A stretch of DNA of 20,493 bases, from contig CAJOPP010000165.1 in assembly GCA_905236365.1 (NCBI GenBank), forward strand, positions 1 through 20,493, in the 5' to 3' direction. How positions within the stretch are numbered: position 1 is the first letter of the stretch; every line of letters starts with the position of its first letter. The notes under the pieces were generated by a model. That model did not search any database, had not been told where the DNA came from, and saw only the letters and a program-made list of their open reading frames with translations. Position numbers and translations under genes: made by a program. This document shows, piece after piece, positions 6,131 to 15,410 of the stretch. Source of the stretch: an uncultured Lachnospiraceae bacterium. GTDB lineage: Bacteria > Bacillota > Clostridia > Lachnospirales > Lachnospiraceae.

Positions 6131-8149
6131 ATGATAAAGGTTTTAGACCAGGCAACAATCAATAAAATAGCAGCAGGAGAGGTGGTAGAACGTCCTTCAT
6201 CCGTTGTAAAAGAATTAGTGGAAAATGCAATTGATGCCGGAGCAACTGCAGTTACAGTGGAAATCAAAGACGGAGGCACGTCCTTTATCCGGATCACGGA
6301 CAACGGACAGGGAATTGCGAAAGAAGAAGTTCCAACGGCATTTATCCGGCATGCAACCAGCAAAATCATGACGATTGAAGACTTGTTAAGTGTTAGTTCT
6401 TTGGGATTCCGCGGAGAGGCACTTGCCAGTATTGCAGCAGTTGCACAGGTGGAATGTATCACCAAGACAGCACATGCTTTAACAGGAATACGATATGAGA
6501 TTCACGGTGGCAAAGAAATAGCAAATGAAGAGATTGGAGCTCCTACCGGAACGACTCTCATTGTCCGGAATTTATTCTATAACGTACCTGCCAGAAAAAA
6601 ATTCTTAAAAACTGCAACAACAGAGGGAAGTTACATTACAGAACTGATCACAAAACTGGCAATGTCTCATCCTGAAGTTTCTTTCAAATATATTATCAAT
6701 GGAAGTAATAAAATTGCCACTTCCGGTAATGGAGCATTAAAGGATGTGATCTATCATATATACGGCAAGGATATCTCATCTAATCTTTTACCGGTAAAAC
6801 GGAATATCGGTGAGTTCGGAGTAGAAGGATATGTTGGAAAAGCTTTTATTTCAAAGGGAAATCGCAGTTATGAACATTACTTTGTGAATGGAAGAGCGAT
6901 TCGAAACAATGTGATTACCAAAGCGATTGAAGAGGCATACAAATCTTTTGTTATGATTCACAAATTTCCGTTTACTTCTCTGCATTTCACGTTAGACAGC
7001 ACAAAGCTAGATGTCAATGTACACCCTGCAAAGATGGAATTTAAGTATTCGGAAGGAGAAAAATTATTTGATTTTGTAAAAGATTGTGTAAGACAGGCTT
7101 TATTACAGGATGAGATGATACCAGATGTTTCCCTTCGGACTGTAAATGAACAAAAAGCAATCACCATTGAACAACAGCGTAAACTTACGGCAAATGTACC
7201 TGAGCCTTTTGAAAAAGAGGCAAGAGCAAAGCGTTATCAGAATGCCATTGCTGCAAATCAATCCGAAAGTCACCAATCTGTTAAGTTGGATATGAACACG
7301 GAAAAAAAAGAAGAAATAATAAAAAATGATTCTTCATCACAATCTGACATTGAATCGGAACAAAATGTAATACGAACAGAGCAGAAACCAACAACATCCG
7401 AAAAGAATTTACAATTACAGAATACAGCAGAGGTTCAAAAAGAAAATGAACAGCAAACCATTCCACAGTCGGATGAACAGGAAGCCTCTTCAGCAACCAA
7501 CAATGATGAAATCTCAAAAGCAGAACAAATGACTCTGCCGGTAGAACAGTTTATTTCAGAAGAAGCCAGAAAATCCCATCGCATAATCGGTCAGCTCTTC
7601 CGAACATATTGGTTAATTGAATATGATAACAAACTCTATATTATGGATCAACATGCTGCACATGAAAAGGTCATGTTCGAACGTCTAATGAAACGGATGT
7701 CCGAAAAAAACGTACTTTCTCAACAGCTATTACCTCCCAAAATCCTGCATTTAGACAGTGTGGAACACACTTTGGTCATAAACCAGCTTGCGTTATTCCG
7801 GCAGACCGGATTTGATATCGAAGATTTTGGTGATGACTCTATCGTTATCCGTGCAATGCCGGACGATATAATGGGCATTGATCCGGAACAACTGTTTAAC
7901 GCTTTGCTGAATTCTCTATTAGAAGATACCGGTAATATCACTTTAGACTTTTTTGTGGAAAAATTATCGGGAATGGCATGTAAAGCGGCTATCAAAGGTA
8001 ATTGGACAATCTCCGAAAAAGAGGCCAATACGTTGATTGATGAATTGCTGACATTAGATAATCCGTATAATTGCCCTCACGGAAGACCAACAATGATATC
8101 GTTGACAAAAACAGAATTAGAGCGTAAATTTAAACGTATTCAAAATTAA
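6131..8149 (+). CDS. mutL: DNA mismatch repair protein MutL (endonuclease type)
   Basis: MutL couples MutS mismatch recognition to strand incision. The 672 residues are a normal length. The N-terminal GHKL ATPase (about 1-330) shows ENAIDAGA, DNGQGI and LGFRGEALASIAAV. A Gln/Glu/Ser-rich linker spans about 345-470. The C-terminal domain carries the metal-binding endonuclease motif DQHAAHEKVMFE (from residue 506), ACKAAIK (about 616) and CPHGRPT (from 648), so this MutL should nick DNA, as in bacteria lacking MutH. GGGAGG lies 11 bases before the ATG. A short frame from 6045 ends in TGA overlapping this start. A TTGACA sits at 6082-6087 without a good -10. miaA follows 21 bp downstream. The gene is intact despite the rearranged DNA just upstream. 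Confidence 0.97.
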   Translation: MIKVLDQATINKIAAGEVVERPSSVVKELVENAIDAGATAVTVEIKDGGTSFIRITDNGQGIAKEEVPTAFIRHATSKIMTIEDLLSVSSLGFRGEALASIAAVAQVECITKTAHALTGIRYEIHGGKEIANEEIGAPTGTTLIVRNLFYNVPARKKFLKTATTEGSYITELITKLAMSHPEVSFKYIINGSNKIATSGNGALKDVIYHIYGKDISSNLLPVKRNIGEFGVEGYVGKAFISKGNRSYEHYFVNGRAIRNNVITKAIEEAYKSFVMIHKFPFTSLHFTLDSTKLDVNVHPAKMEFKYSEGEKLFDFVKDCVRQALLQDEMIPDVSLRTVNEQKAITIEQQRKLTANVPEPFEKEARAKRYQNAIAANQSESHQSVKLDMNTEKKEEIIKNDSSSQSDIESEQNVIRTEQKPTTSEKNLQLQNTAEVQKENEQQTIPQSDEQEASSATNNDEISKAEQMTLPVEQFISEEARKSHRIIGQLFRTYWLIEYDNKLYIMDQHAAHEKVMFERLMKRMSEKNVLSQQLLPPKILHLDSVEHTLVINQLALFRQTGFDIEDFGDDSIVIRAMPDDIMGIDPEQLFNALLNSLLEDTGNITLDFFVEKLSGMACKAAIKGNWTISEKEANTLIDELLTLDNPYNCPHGRPTMISLTKTELERKFKRIQN

Positions 8150-8170
8150 TGTGTAGAAGGAACGATCACT

Positions 8171-9154
8171 ATGCAATTACAAGAAGAACAAAAACAGAAC
8201 AAACATTATCCGAATAAAAAGCCGCTTATTATACTGACCGGACCAACTGCCGTAGGAAAAACTGCATTGTCCTTGAATCTTGCAGAAGCTGTAAACGGAG
8301 AATTGATTTCTGCTGATTCAATGCAGGTTTACCGTTTTATGGATATCGGAACTGCTAAGATCATGCCGGAAGAACAAAGAGGTATTAAGCATTATCTCAT
8401 TGATGTCTTTGATCCGACAGAAGATTTTAATGTTGTAATCTTTCAGTCAATGGCAAAAGAAGCCATGGAAAAGATCTACGCACAAGGGAAAATTCCTATC
8501 GTCGTGGGAGGAACCGGATTTTATATTCAGGCTCTTTTATACGATATCGATTTTGAAGACACGGAAGTGTCTGCATATCGCAAAGAATTAACAGATTATT
8601 ATGAGAAAAATGGAGCACATGCACTTCATGAATTATTAAAAGATGTGGATCCCGTTTCTTATAACGAGATTCATGAAAATAATATTAAGCGTGTAATACG
8701 TGCTTTGGAATTTTATCACGATACCGGTTATCCGATTTCCCGGCACAATGAAGAACAAAGGCAAAAGGAATCCCCTTATAATTTTTCTTACTTTGTTCTG
8801 AATCATGACCGGAATATTCTTTATAAAAGGATTGAAGACCGCATTGATCAAATGGTGCAAGATGGTCTTGTGGAAGAAGTGAACAAACTTCTGTCTTACG
8901 GTTGTACCAAAGAGATGGTATCTATGCAGGGATTGGGCTATAAGGAGATCATTCCTTACCTGGAACACACTTGTACGTTAGAAGAAGCAATATATACATT
9001 AAAGAGAGATACCAGACATTTTGCCAAGCGGCAGCTTACATGGTTCCGACGTGAGAAAGAAGTGACCTGGATTGACAAAACCCAATTTGCTTCGGAAGAG
9101 GAAATGTTACAATTCATGTTAACGAAGTTAAAAGAAAAGAACATCCTGCCATAA
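8171..9154 (+). CDS. miaA: tRNA dimethylallyltransferase MiaA
   Basis: Adds the isopentenyl group from dimethylallyl diphosphate to A37 of tRNAs reading codons that begin with U. The 327-residue protein starts with about 16 variable residues, then the P-loop GPTAVGKTALS (about residues 25-35). The conserved ISADSMQVYRFMDIGTAK, the GGTGFYIQALL segment and the KRDTRHFAKRQLTWFRRE region near the C-terminus are all present. AGAAGGAA ends 8 bases before the ATG. It follows mutL by 21 bp; mutL-miaA adjacency is conserved across distant bacteria, so cotranscription is likely. Nothing unusual was seen. Confidence 0.97.
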   Translation: MQLQEEQKQNKHYPNKKPLIILTGPTAVGKTALSLNLAEAVNGELISADSMQVYRFMDIGTAKIMPEEQRGIKHYLIDVFDPTEDFNVVIFQSMAKEAMEKIYAQGKIPIVVGGTGFYIQALLYDIDFEDTEVSAYRKELTDYYEKNGAHALHELLKDVDPVSYNEIHENNIKRVIRALEFYHDTGYPISRHNEEQRQKESPYNFSYFVLNHDRNILYKRIEDRIDQMVQDGLVEEVNKLLSYGCTKEMVSMQGLGYKEIIPYLEHTCTLEEAIYTLKRDTRHFAKRQLTWFRREKEVTWIDKTQFASEEEMLQFMLTKLKEKNILP

Positions 9155-9158
9155 CATA

Positions 9159-9218
9159 AGATAAGCATTTTTTCAGCAAGTGTTTCCATGATGCTAACAA
9201 CGTGTATGCGGCTTATCT
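9159..9218. repeat. 8-bp inverted repeat between miaA and the PLP enzyme gene
   Basis: AGATAAGC (9159-9166) and GCTTATCT (9211-9218) are exact reverse complements separated by 44 bases. The second arm is not followed by a T run, so it is not an ordinary terminator. It lies in a 161-bp intergenic region and could close a longer RNA stem or be a coincidence. No riboswitch was recognised here and no convincing promoter was found. Confidence 0.35.
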
Positions 9219-9315
9219 ACACAATTAAGAATAATTTTAGAAATTAAGACAAGAAACTATCAATAGAAATCGTTTTGAACGGTTATGACACAAATATATA
9301 TCAGGAGAGTTAATT

Positions 9316-10608
9316 ATGTACAACCAGTTAAAATCAGCTTATGAACAAATGGGAATATCAGAAAACGTATTTTCATTCTGCCAGAAAACAGAGGAGAATT
9401 TACAGGGAAGATTTGAAGAAATTGATATGGTTACAGAATGTAATCAAATGAAAGTTTTAAAAGCCATGCAGAAACATCATCTGGCAGAAGCACATTTTGC
9501 ACCTACCACAGGATACGGTTATAACGATATCGGAAGAGAGACGTTAGAAAAAGTATATGCATCCATTTTCGGAACTGAAGCGGCACTGGTACGTCCACAG
9601 ATTACCTGTGGAACCCATGCTCTTGCCCTTGCTTTGTCTGCAAACTTACGGCCGGGTGATGAATTGATCTCACCGGTAGGTAAGCCCTATGATACTATGG
9701 AAGAAATTATTGGAATTCGTCCTTCAAAAGGTTCCCTTGCAGAATACGGGGTAAGCTATAAACAGGTAGAATTGTTAGAAGATGGCACATTTGACTATGA
9801 TACTATCAAAAAAAGTATAAGTGATAAAACCAAAATGGTGACAATTCAACGATCAAAGGGATACCTGACCAGACCAACTTTTAGTGTCAAACAGATTGGC
9901 GAATTAATCACCTTTATAAAACAAATCAATCCGAAAATTATCTGCATGGTAGATAATTGTTATGGAGAATTTGTAGAACTAGACGAACCGTCCAATGTTG
10001 GTGCTGACATGGTAGTCGGTTCTCTGATTAAGAATCCCGGTGGAGGATTGGCACCAATCGGCGGATATATTTGTGGAACAAAAGAATGTGTAGAAAATTC
10101 CTATTATCGTTTGACAGCACCCGGTCTCGGCGGCGAAGTAGGAGCGACATTAGGAGTAAATAAAGACTTTTTCCAAGGATTGTTTTTGGCACCACAGGTT
10201 GTCGGAGGTGCATTGAAAGGTGCTATTTTTGCAGCTAATATATATGAGCAATTAGGCTATGAATGTGTCCCAAATTCTACAGAATCAAGACATGATATTA
10301 TTCAGGCAGTCACTTTCCACGATCCGGATAAAGTAATTGCCTTTTGTGAAGGAATCCAATATGCTGCACCGGTAGACTCTCATGTTACACCAACTCCTTG
10401 GGCGATGCCGGGTTATGATTGTGATGTTATCATGGCAGCCGGTGCCTTTATCTCCGGTGCATCAATTGAATTATCTGCCGATGCACCAATGCATGAGCCG
10501 TATACCGTTTACTTCCAGGGTGGTCTTTCTTATCATCATGCAAAAATAGGAATAATGAAAACATTGTCCCAGCTTGAGAAAAAGAAATTACTTTCCATTC
10601 CGGTATAA
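9316..10608 (+). CDS. ynbB: PLP-dependent C-S lyase-like protein, YnbB / aluminium-resistance family
   Basis: A 430-residue fold-type I pyridoxal-phosphate enzyme. The likely cofactor lysine is Lys239 in SLIKNPGGGLAPIGGYICG, the signature of the COG4100 family often annotated as methionine gamma-lyase family or cystathionine beta-lyase involved in aluminium resistance. Other conserved blocks are QITCGTHALALAL, MVDNCYGEF and LTAPGLGGEVG. The true substrate is not established for most members; sulfur amino acid C-S cleavage is inferred from the fold. AGGAGAG lies 7 bases before the ATG. Intergenic gaps on both sides (161 and 261 bp) suggest a separate transcription unit. The homologue in Bacillus subtilis is called ynbB. 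Confidence 0.88.
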   Translation: MYNQLKSAYEQMGISENVFSFCQKTEENLQGRFEEIDMVTECNQMKVLKAMQKHHLAEAHFAPTTGYGYNDIGRETLEKVYASIFGTEAALVRPQITCGTHALALALSANLRPGDELISPVGKPYDTMEEIIGIRPSKGSLAEYGVSYKQVELLEDGTFDYDTIKKSISDKTKMVTIQRSKGYLTRPTFSVKQIGELITFIKQINPKIICMVDNCYGEFVELDEPSNVGADMVVGSLIKNPGGGLAPIGGYICGTKECVENSYYRLTAPGLGGEVGATLGVNKDFFQGLFLAPQVVGGALKGAIFAANIYEQLGYECVPNSTESRHDIIQAVTFHDPDKVIAFCEGIQYAAPVDSHVTPTPWAMPGYDCDVIMAAGAFISGASIELSADAPMHEPYTVYFQGGLSYHHAKIGIMKTLSQLEKKKLLSIPV

Positions 10609-10735
10609 AATGTTTTTTAGAATGAGCAGTTACAATTCAGTGATTTGTCAATACCACACTCGGTGACTGTTTACTGGCTAACGAGTGAACTATAACCGAT
10701 GATTATTTTTTTGAAAAGACGTCTGCAAACATATC

Positions 10736-10764
10736 TTGTAAGAATCATTCAAATATGGTATTAT
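10736..10764 (+). promoter_or_regulatory. Probable sigma-A promoter for mreC-mreD-mrdA
   Basis: TTGTAA (10736-10741) and TATTAT (10759-10764) are separated by 17 bp. The -10 matches 5 of 6 consensus bases and the -35 matches 4 of 6. Transcription would begin near 10771, leaving a leader of about 100 bases before mreC. The leader contains a small GGCA/TGCC hairpin near 10827-10840. Upstream, CACTCG/CGAGTG (10657-10662 and 10682-10687) form an inverted repeat with no immediate T run, perhaps part of a weak terminator for the previous gene. Confidence 0.5.
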
Positions 10765-10869
10765 TATCTAATGCGATTAAGTATTAATGACTAATGCTAT
10801 AAAACTTATGGCGTTTTGAACGGAAAAGGCAACCTGTGCCGTTACATATAATTCGAGGATGGTGAGAGT

Positions 10870-11919
10870 ATGGATTTTCATGACAAGAAAGTAATTCCTC
10901 CCAAATATATATATTTATTTTTAGTATGTATTTGTTTTATTTTGCTTTTCTTTTCTGTTATTTTAGAAAGCCGTTTTTCCTTTTTAAAGACTGTTACCAG
11001 TGCAGTAATTACTCCTATGCAGTCCGGTATCAATGAAGTGGGAACAACAGTATACAACCGTGTAACCAATCAGAAAGAAAAGGCTGCCCTTTTAGCAGAG
11101 AACAAAGAACTACAAGCTAAATTAGACGAAGTATCTGCCCAGATTGAAGTATATGAGCAGGAAAGTTTTGAACTAAAGCGTTTACAAAATCTATTAGACC
11201 TCAAGGAACAATATGTTGATTATAATACCATTGGGGCAAGAGTGATAGCTACTGATTCTTCAAACTGGTTTTATATTTTTATCATTGACAAGGGAAAGAA
11301 TGACGGTGTTCAGGTTGGTTGCAACATATTAGCAGATGGCGGACTGGCCGGCATTGTAACGGAAGTCGGCAATGATTATGCAAAAGTGCGGTCTATTATT
11401 GATGACAATAGTCAGGTCAGTGCAAATGTATCTGGCACGGAAACCTTATGTACCATATCAGGAGATTTATCTGCAATCCGGGATGGATATATTAATGTTG
11501 GTTATATTGATAAGCTGGCAACGGTGGAAGAAGGTTCGGAACTGGTCACTTCTCATGTGAGTAACAAATTTTTACCTGGAATATTGATAGGATACATTAC
11601 TGAAGTTTCCATGGATTCCAATAATTTAACCCAGTCAGCAAAGTGTATTCCTGTTGTTGATTTTCATAATCTACAGGAGGTACTTGTTGTTTTGGATTTA
11701 AAAGCACATTATAAGACAGACTCCCTAAACAAAAACATATACGACAATATCACTGATGCAGAAGAAGAGGATTCCACTTCAGAAGAAGAGGCTGACTCTG
11801 TCGAACCACCAAAGGACGAATTATCAGGAGAAGACATTATTGATGATATTTCAGAGCCATCTCAGGACGGCATGGAAAATGGTTCCTCTCATGATAATGA
11901 CACCGATGTTGGTAACTAA
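10870..11919 (+). CDS. mreC: Cell shape-determining protein MreC
   Basis: MreC is a membrane-anchored scaffold of the elongation machinery, binding PBP2 and RodA outside the membrane. Of 349 residues, 1-8 are cytoplasmic, about 12-32 form one membrane helix, and about 68-116 form a coiled coil rich in E, K and L. Then comes the beta-domain containing NWFYIFIIDKGKNDGVQVG and GGLAGIVTEVG. The last 60 residues are a very acidic, Ser/Asp/Glu-rich tail, longer than in model MreC proteins and probably disordered. GGTGAG and GAGG motifs precede the ATG. mreB does not precede it here, unlike in Bacillus; the window shows a PLP enzyme gene instead. mreD follows after 80 bp. Confidence 0.95.
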   Translation: MDFHDKKVIPPKYIYLFLVCICFILLFFSVILESRFSFLKTVTSAVITPMQSGINEVGTTVYNRVTNQKEKAALLAENKELQAKLDEVSAQIEVYEQESFELKRLQNLLDLKEQYVDYNTIGARVIATDSSNWFYIFIIDKGKNDGVQVGCNILADGGLAGIVTEVGNDYAKVRSIIDDNSQVSANVSGTETLCTISGDLSAIRDGYINVGYIDKLATVEEGSELVTSHVSNKFLPGILIGYITEVSMDSNNLTQSAKCIPVVDFHNLQEVLVVLDLKAHYKTDSLNKNIYDNITDAEEEDSTSEEEADSVEPPKDELSGEDIIDDISEPSQDGMENGSSHDNDTDVGN

Positions 11920-11999
11920 ATTGCATTCTTCGAATTGAATTATGAATAGTCTGGCTTCGTTTGTTCAAGAAAATAATCGTTCGAACTGTGGAGATTACT

Positions 12000-12503
12000 A
12001 TGAAAAGATGTATTACAATTGCAATTATCATAATCATATGTTTTTTATGTCAATCCACCGTATTTCATTTTCTGGAATTATCCGGTGTTGTGCCGAATTT
12101 ATTGTTAATTGTAACAATGTCATTCGGATTAATGCGTGGAAGAAAAGAAGGTCTTTTGGTCGGTTTTTTTTCCGGTTTACTGATTGATATTTTTTTTGGG
12201 ACAGTATTAGGTCCATTTGCTTTTATTTATATGACTTTAGGATATGTCAATGGTTTCTTCCATCGGATATATTATGTGGAAGATGTATTATTACCGATGT
12301 TTATGATCTCATTAAATGATTTTGTATACAATATCATGGTATATGTTGTATTTTTCCTATTAAGAAACAGACTTCAATTTAAAGAGTATCTCTTGCGGAT
12401 TATTCTTCCGGAAATGATTTATACAATATTGATTACTTTGTTTTTCTACAAAATCTTGGTACGGATTAATTTGCGATTAAAAAAAGTTAAAGAGGCAGAA
12501 TAA
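12000..12503 (+). CDS. mreD: Rod shape-determining membrane protein MreD
   Basis: A small polytopic membrane protein of the elongasome. I chose ATG 12000 (167 residues) because GGAG lies 6 bases upstream and the protein then begins MKRCITIAIIIIICFL, a typical MreD start; an upstream TTG at 11961 in the same frame would add 13 residues with no better signal. About five membrane helices are visible, with the conserved PNLLLIVTMSFGLMRG and the LLVGFFSGLLIDIFFG segment. Only one base separates its stop from the start of mrdA, so the two are almost certainly translated from one message. Confidence 0.93.
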   Translation: MKRCITIAIIIIICFLCQSTVFHFLELSGVVPNLLLIVTMSFGLMRGRKEGLLVGFFSGLLIDIFFGTVLGPFAFIYMTLGYVNGFFHRIYYVEDVLLPMFMISLNDFVYNIMVYVVFFLLRNRLQFKEYLLRIILPEMIYTILITLFFYKILVRINLRLKKVKEAE

Positions 12504-12504
12504 C

Positions 12505-15354
12505 ATGATAAAAGAATTGTTGCATGCATTAAAAGAATATATAATTGAATATATAACGCATCGCTTGTTTATTGTTTCAGTGTTCATATTTATTTTATTT
12601 TCCTTATTAGTCGGACAATTGTTCAAACTCCAGATTGTAGAGGGAGAAGAACATCTTAATAATTTCACTTACAAATCCAAAAAAGTATTAACAGTAGAAG
12701 CCTCAAGAGGTAATATTTATGATCGAAACGGAAAATTGCTTGCTTACAACCAGTTGGCGTATTCTGTTACATTTGAAAATAGTAATAAATTATCAGAAGT
12801 GGCTACGGAGAACAGTGTCTCAGAGAATGAATTAAAGAATTCTGTGGTTGCAAGAACAATAGAAATTCTCGAAAGTAACGGAGATGATATTATCGTAAAG
12901 TTTCCAATTACTCTGGATAAGAATGGCAATCTGAAATTTACGACAAGCTCTGATTCAGAACGTCTGCGTTTTCTTGCAGATGCGTATGGTAAATCTTCTT
13001 CTGATGATCTTTCCACTGAACAGAAGAAGTCAAGTGCAGAAGATATTTTTAAATATTTTGCAAACAAAGATCAATTTAATATTTCTTCTGATTATAGTTT
13101 GGATGAAGCACTCAAGATTATGAATGTCAGATATGCCTTGTGGCTCAACCGATTTCAACAGTATATTTCTGTTACCATTGCCGTGGATATCAGTGATGAA
13201 AGTGTAGCGGAATTGAATGAATGTAGTTCTGACCTGCTGGGAATTGATGTTGTTGTAGATTCTATAAGAGTTTACAACGATGCTGAGTATTTTGCACATA
13301 TTATTGGCTACATTGGTGCTATTTCTCCAAAAGAAATGGAAACATACAATGAAAACTTATCGGATAAGAATAAATACAGTAGTAATGACATGATTGGTAA
13401 AACTGGATTAGAACAAAAATACGAGAGTATTCTTCGGGGCACAAATGGAATTCAGGAAATATATGTCGACAATCTTGGAAAGATCATCGAAAAGACAAAG
13501 GAAGAAGAATCTGTGGCCGGACAAGATATCTACCTTACTATTGAATCTGATTTACAGAAATATTGCTACGATACACTGGAAAAGGAAATTTCAAGCGTGT
13601 TATTAGCGAAAATAACAGATAAAAAGCCGGAAAAAGATAAAGAAAATGACAAGCGGATTCCAATTGCAAACGTATACTATGCATTATTTGATAACAACGC
13701 ACTTGATATTACTCATCTATCATCAGATGACGCAGCTGATTATGAAAGAACAGTAAATAGAATACTGGATGCAACAAGAGAGTATGTTCTTTCGCGTATT
13801 CGACGTATTATGTCTGTTGAAAATACACCAATGAAAGATTTGGATGATGAGTATACCGCATATATGGAATATATTTACTCTGTATTATCTAAAAATGAGA
13901 TTTACAATTCAAAGAAAATCGAGAGTACCGATACTACTTATAAAGATTACGTTGCCGGTGATATTTCTCTTGGTGCGTATCTACAATATGCTATCAATCA
14001 GGGAGCAATCGATATATCATCCTTTGAATTAAGCAGCGATTATTATGATTCCCAGGAAGTATATAATGCTTTGGTGGACTATTTGGAAGAGTACCTGACC
14101 TCTGATACTGCCTTTGACAAATTGCTTATGAAATACATGATTCAGTCTAATCGTGTCAGTGGTGAACAAGTAATTCATATTCTTTTCGAACAGGGTATTC
14201 TTGACAAGGAAACGGATAAAGATTATGAGAATTTCATATCAGGTAAGTTATCGGCATACAAATTTATACGTACCAAAATCGATAAACTTGAAATTACCCC
14301 AGCTCAGCTTGCACTGGATCCATGTGAAGGGTCTGTTGTTGTAACAGATGTGAATAACGGCGAGATACTGGCTATGGTGAGCTATCCAAGCCACAATAAC
14401 AATTTGCTCACGAATTCTGTTGATTCGGAGTATTACACATCACTATTGAATGATAAAACAAATCCGTTGTATAACCGGGCAACACAACAAAGAACAGCAC
14501 CCGGTTCCACTTATAAAATGTTAACAACTATAGCCGGTGTAGAAGAAGGTGTAATCGACTTGTCGACGGTGATCAAAGACGAAGGAACATTCACAAAAGA
14601 TAATACACCTGCAAAGTGTTGGATTGCACCGGGCAATCATGGAACTATCGGAATAGAAGAGGCATTGGAGGTCTCTTGTAATTATTTCTTCTATGAAGTA
14701 GGATATCGTCTTGGTGGAGGCGAAGACCATTTTTCTGATTCAAGTGGTTTGACAAAATTATCAAAATATGCGTCTATGTTCGGGCTGGATTCCAACTCAG
14801 GTATTGAATTGGACGAGATCGATCCGAAAGTTTCGGATCAAACGGTCGTGCGTAGTGCCATTGGACAAGGAACCAACTCTTATACGCCAACACAGTTGTC
14901 CCGTTACGTAACAACAGTTGCAAACAATGGAACCTGTTATGATTTAAGTCTCATAAAAGAGATTAAGGATATCGATGGCATAACGACATATGAAAATGAA
15001 CATCATGTTCATGGTACAGTCAATATCGGGGATGAATTGTGGAACACTGTTCACAATGGTATGCGTCGGGTTGTAAAAAACCATACGGACGAAAATATGT
15101 TAATCAATCAGATTGATGTAGAAGTTGCCGGAAAAACAGGTACCGCAGAAGAAAACCTTTTACGACCAGCTCATGCGTTGTTTGTATCGTATGCACCGTT
15201 TAAAAGTCCTGAAATTTCGGTTACTTCTGTCATTCCTTACGGATATTCCTCCGGTAATGCAGAAGAGTTGGCAGGATTTATCTATGCTTATTATTTTGAT
15301 CCTGAGAAATTAGAAAATGCGTCAGTTACCGGTAATGTAAATATGGCAGATTAA
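12505..15354 (+). CDS. mrdA: Penicillin-binding protein 2 (elongasome transpeptidase), with a large internal insert
   Basis: A class B PBP that cross-links peptidoglycan during side-wall growth. At 949 residues it is longer than the roughly 600-700 of many PBP2 proteins. A single membrane helix lies at about 22-44, then the dimerisation domain with RGNIYDRNGKLLAYN. Between IYLTIESDLQKY (about residue 345) and LALDPCEGSVVVTD there are about 240 extra, mainly helical and acidic residues. Similar inserts are known to me in clostridial PBP2, so this is probably normal for the group. The transpeptidase motifs are complete: SxxK with Ser668 and Lys671, SxN at 724-726 (SCN) and KTG from Lys877. GAGG lies 9 bases before the ATG. 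Its partner glycosyltransferase rodA is encoded downstream of the min genes. Confidence 0.94.
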   Translation: MIKELLHALKEYIIEYITHRLFIVSVFIFILFSLLVGQLFKLQIVEGEEHLNNFTYKSKKVLTVEASRGNIYDRNGKLLAYNQLAYSVTFENSNKLSEVATENSVSENELKNSVVARTIEILESNGDDIIVKFPITLDKNGNLKFTTSSDSERLRFLADAYGKSSSDDLSTEQKKSSAEDIFKYFANKDQFNISSDYSLDEALKIMNVRYALWLNRFQQYISVTIAVDISDESVAELNECSSDLLGIDVVVDSIRVYNDAEYFAHIIGYIGAISPKEMETYNENLSDKNKYSSNDMIGKTGLEQKYESILRGTNGIQEIYVDNLGKIIEKTKEEESVAGQDIYLTIESDLQKYCYDTLEKEISSVLLAKITDKKPEKDKENDKRIPIANVYYALFDNNALDITHLSSDDAADYERTVNRILDATREYVLSRIRRIMSVENTPMKDLDDEYTAYMEYIYSVLSKNEIYNSKKIESTDTTYKDYVAGDISLGAYLQYAINQGAIDISSFELSSDYYDSQEVYNALVDYLEEYLTSDTAFDKLLMKYMIQSNRVSGEQVIHILFEQGILDKETDKDYENFISGKLSAYKFIRTKIDKLEITPAQLALDPCEGSVVVTDVNNGEILAMVSYPSHNNNLLTNSVDSEYYTSLLNDKTNPLYNRATQQRTAPGSTYKMLTTIAGVEEGVIDLSTVIKDEGTFTKDNTPAKCWIAPGNHGTIGIEEALEVSCNYFFYEVGYRLGGGEDHFSDSSGLTKLSKYASMFGLDSNSGIELDEIDPKVSDQTVVRSAIGQGTNSYTPTQLSRYVTTVANNGTCYDLSLIKEIKDIDGITTYENEHHVHGTVNIGDELWNTVHNGMRRVVKNHTDENMLINQIDVEVAGKTGTAEENLLRPAHALFVSYAPFKSPEISVTSVIPYGYSSGNAEELAGFIYAYYFDPEKLENASVTGNVNMAD

Positions 15355-15364
15355 AAGGAATGAC

Positions 15365-15393
15365 TTGATGAATTTGTAAAATTGTTATATAGT
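15365..15393 (+). promoter_or_regulatory. Probable internal promoter for minCDE
   Basis: TTGATG (15365-15370) and TATAGT (15388-15393) are separated by exactly 17 bp, with 4 of 6 and 5 of 6 consensus matches. It lies in the 56-bp gap between mrdA and minC. Transcription would begin close to 15400, right at the GAGG ribosome binding site (15399-15402), so a leader would be almost absent. That weakens the call. Confidence 0.35.
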
Positions 15394-15410
15394 AGGTTGA
15401 GGTAGTTTTT

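Noticed and set aside
6045..6134. 29-codon frame ending in TGA overlapping the mutL start
   Set aside because: Its ATG is simply the lipoprotein start position retained in the third tail remnant, and the encoded peptide has no recognisable feature. It may still help translational coupling to mutL, but I would not call it a gene.
9275..9302. TTGAAC / TATATC as a promoter for the PLP enzyme gene
   Set aside because: The start site would fall on or after the ribosome binding site, leaving no usable leader.
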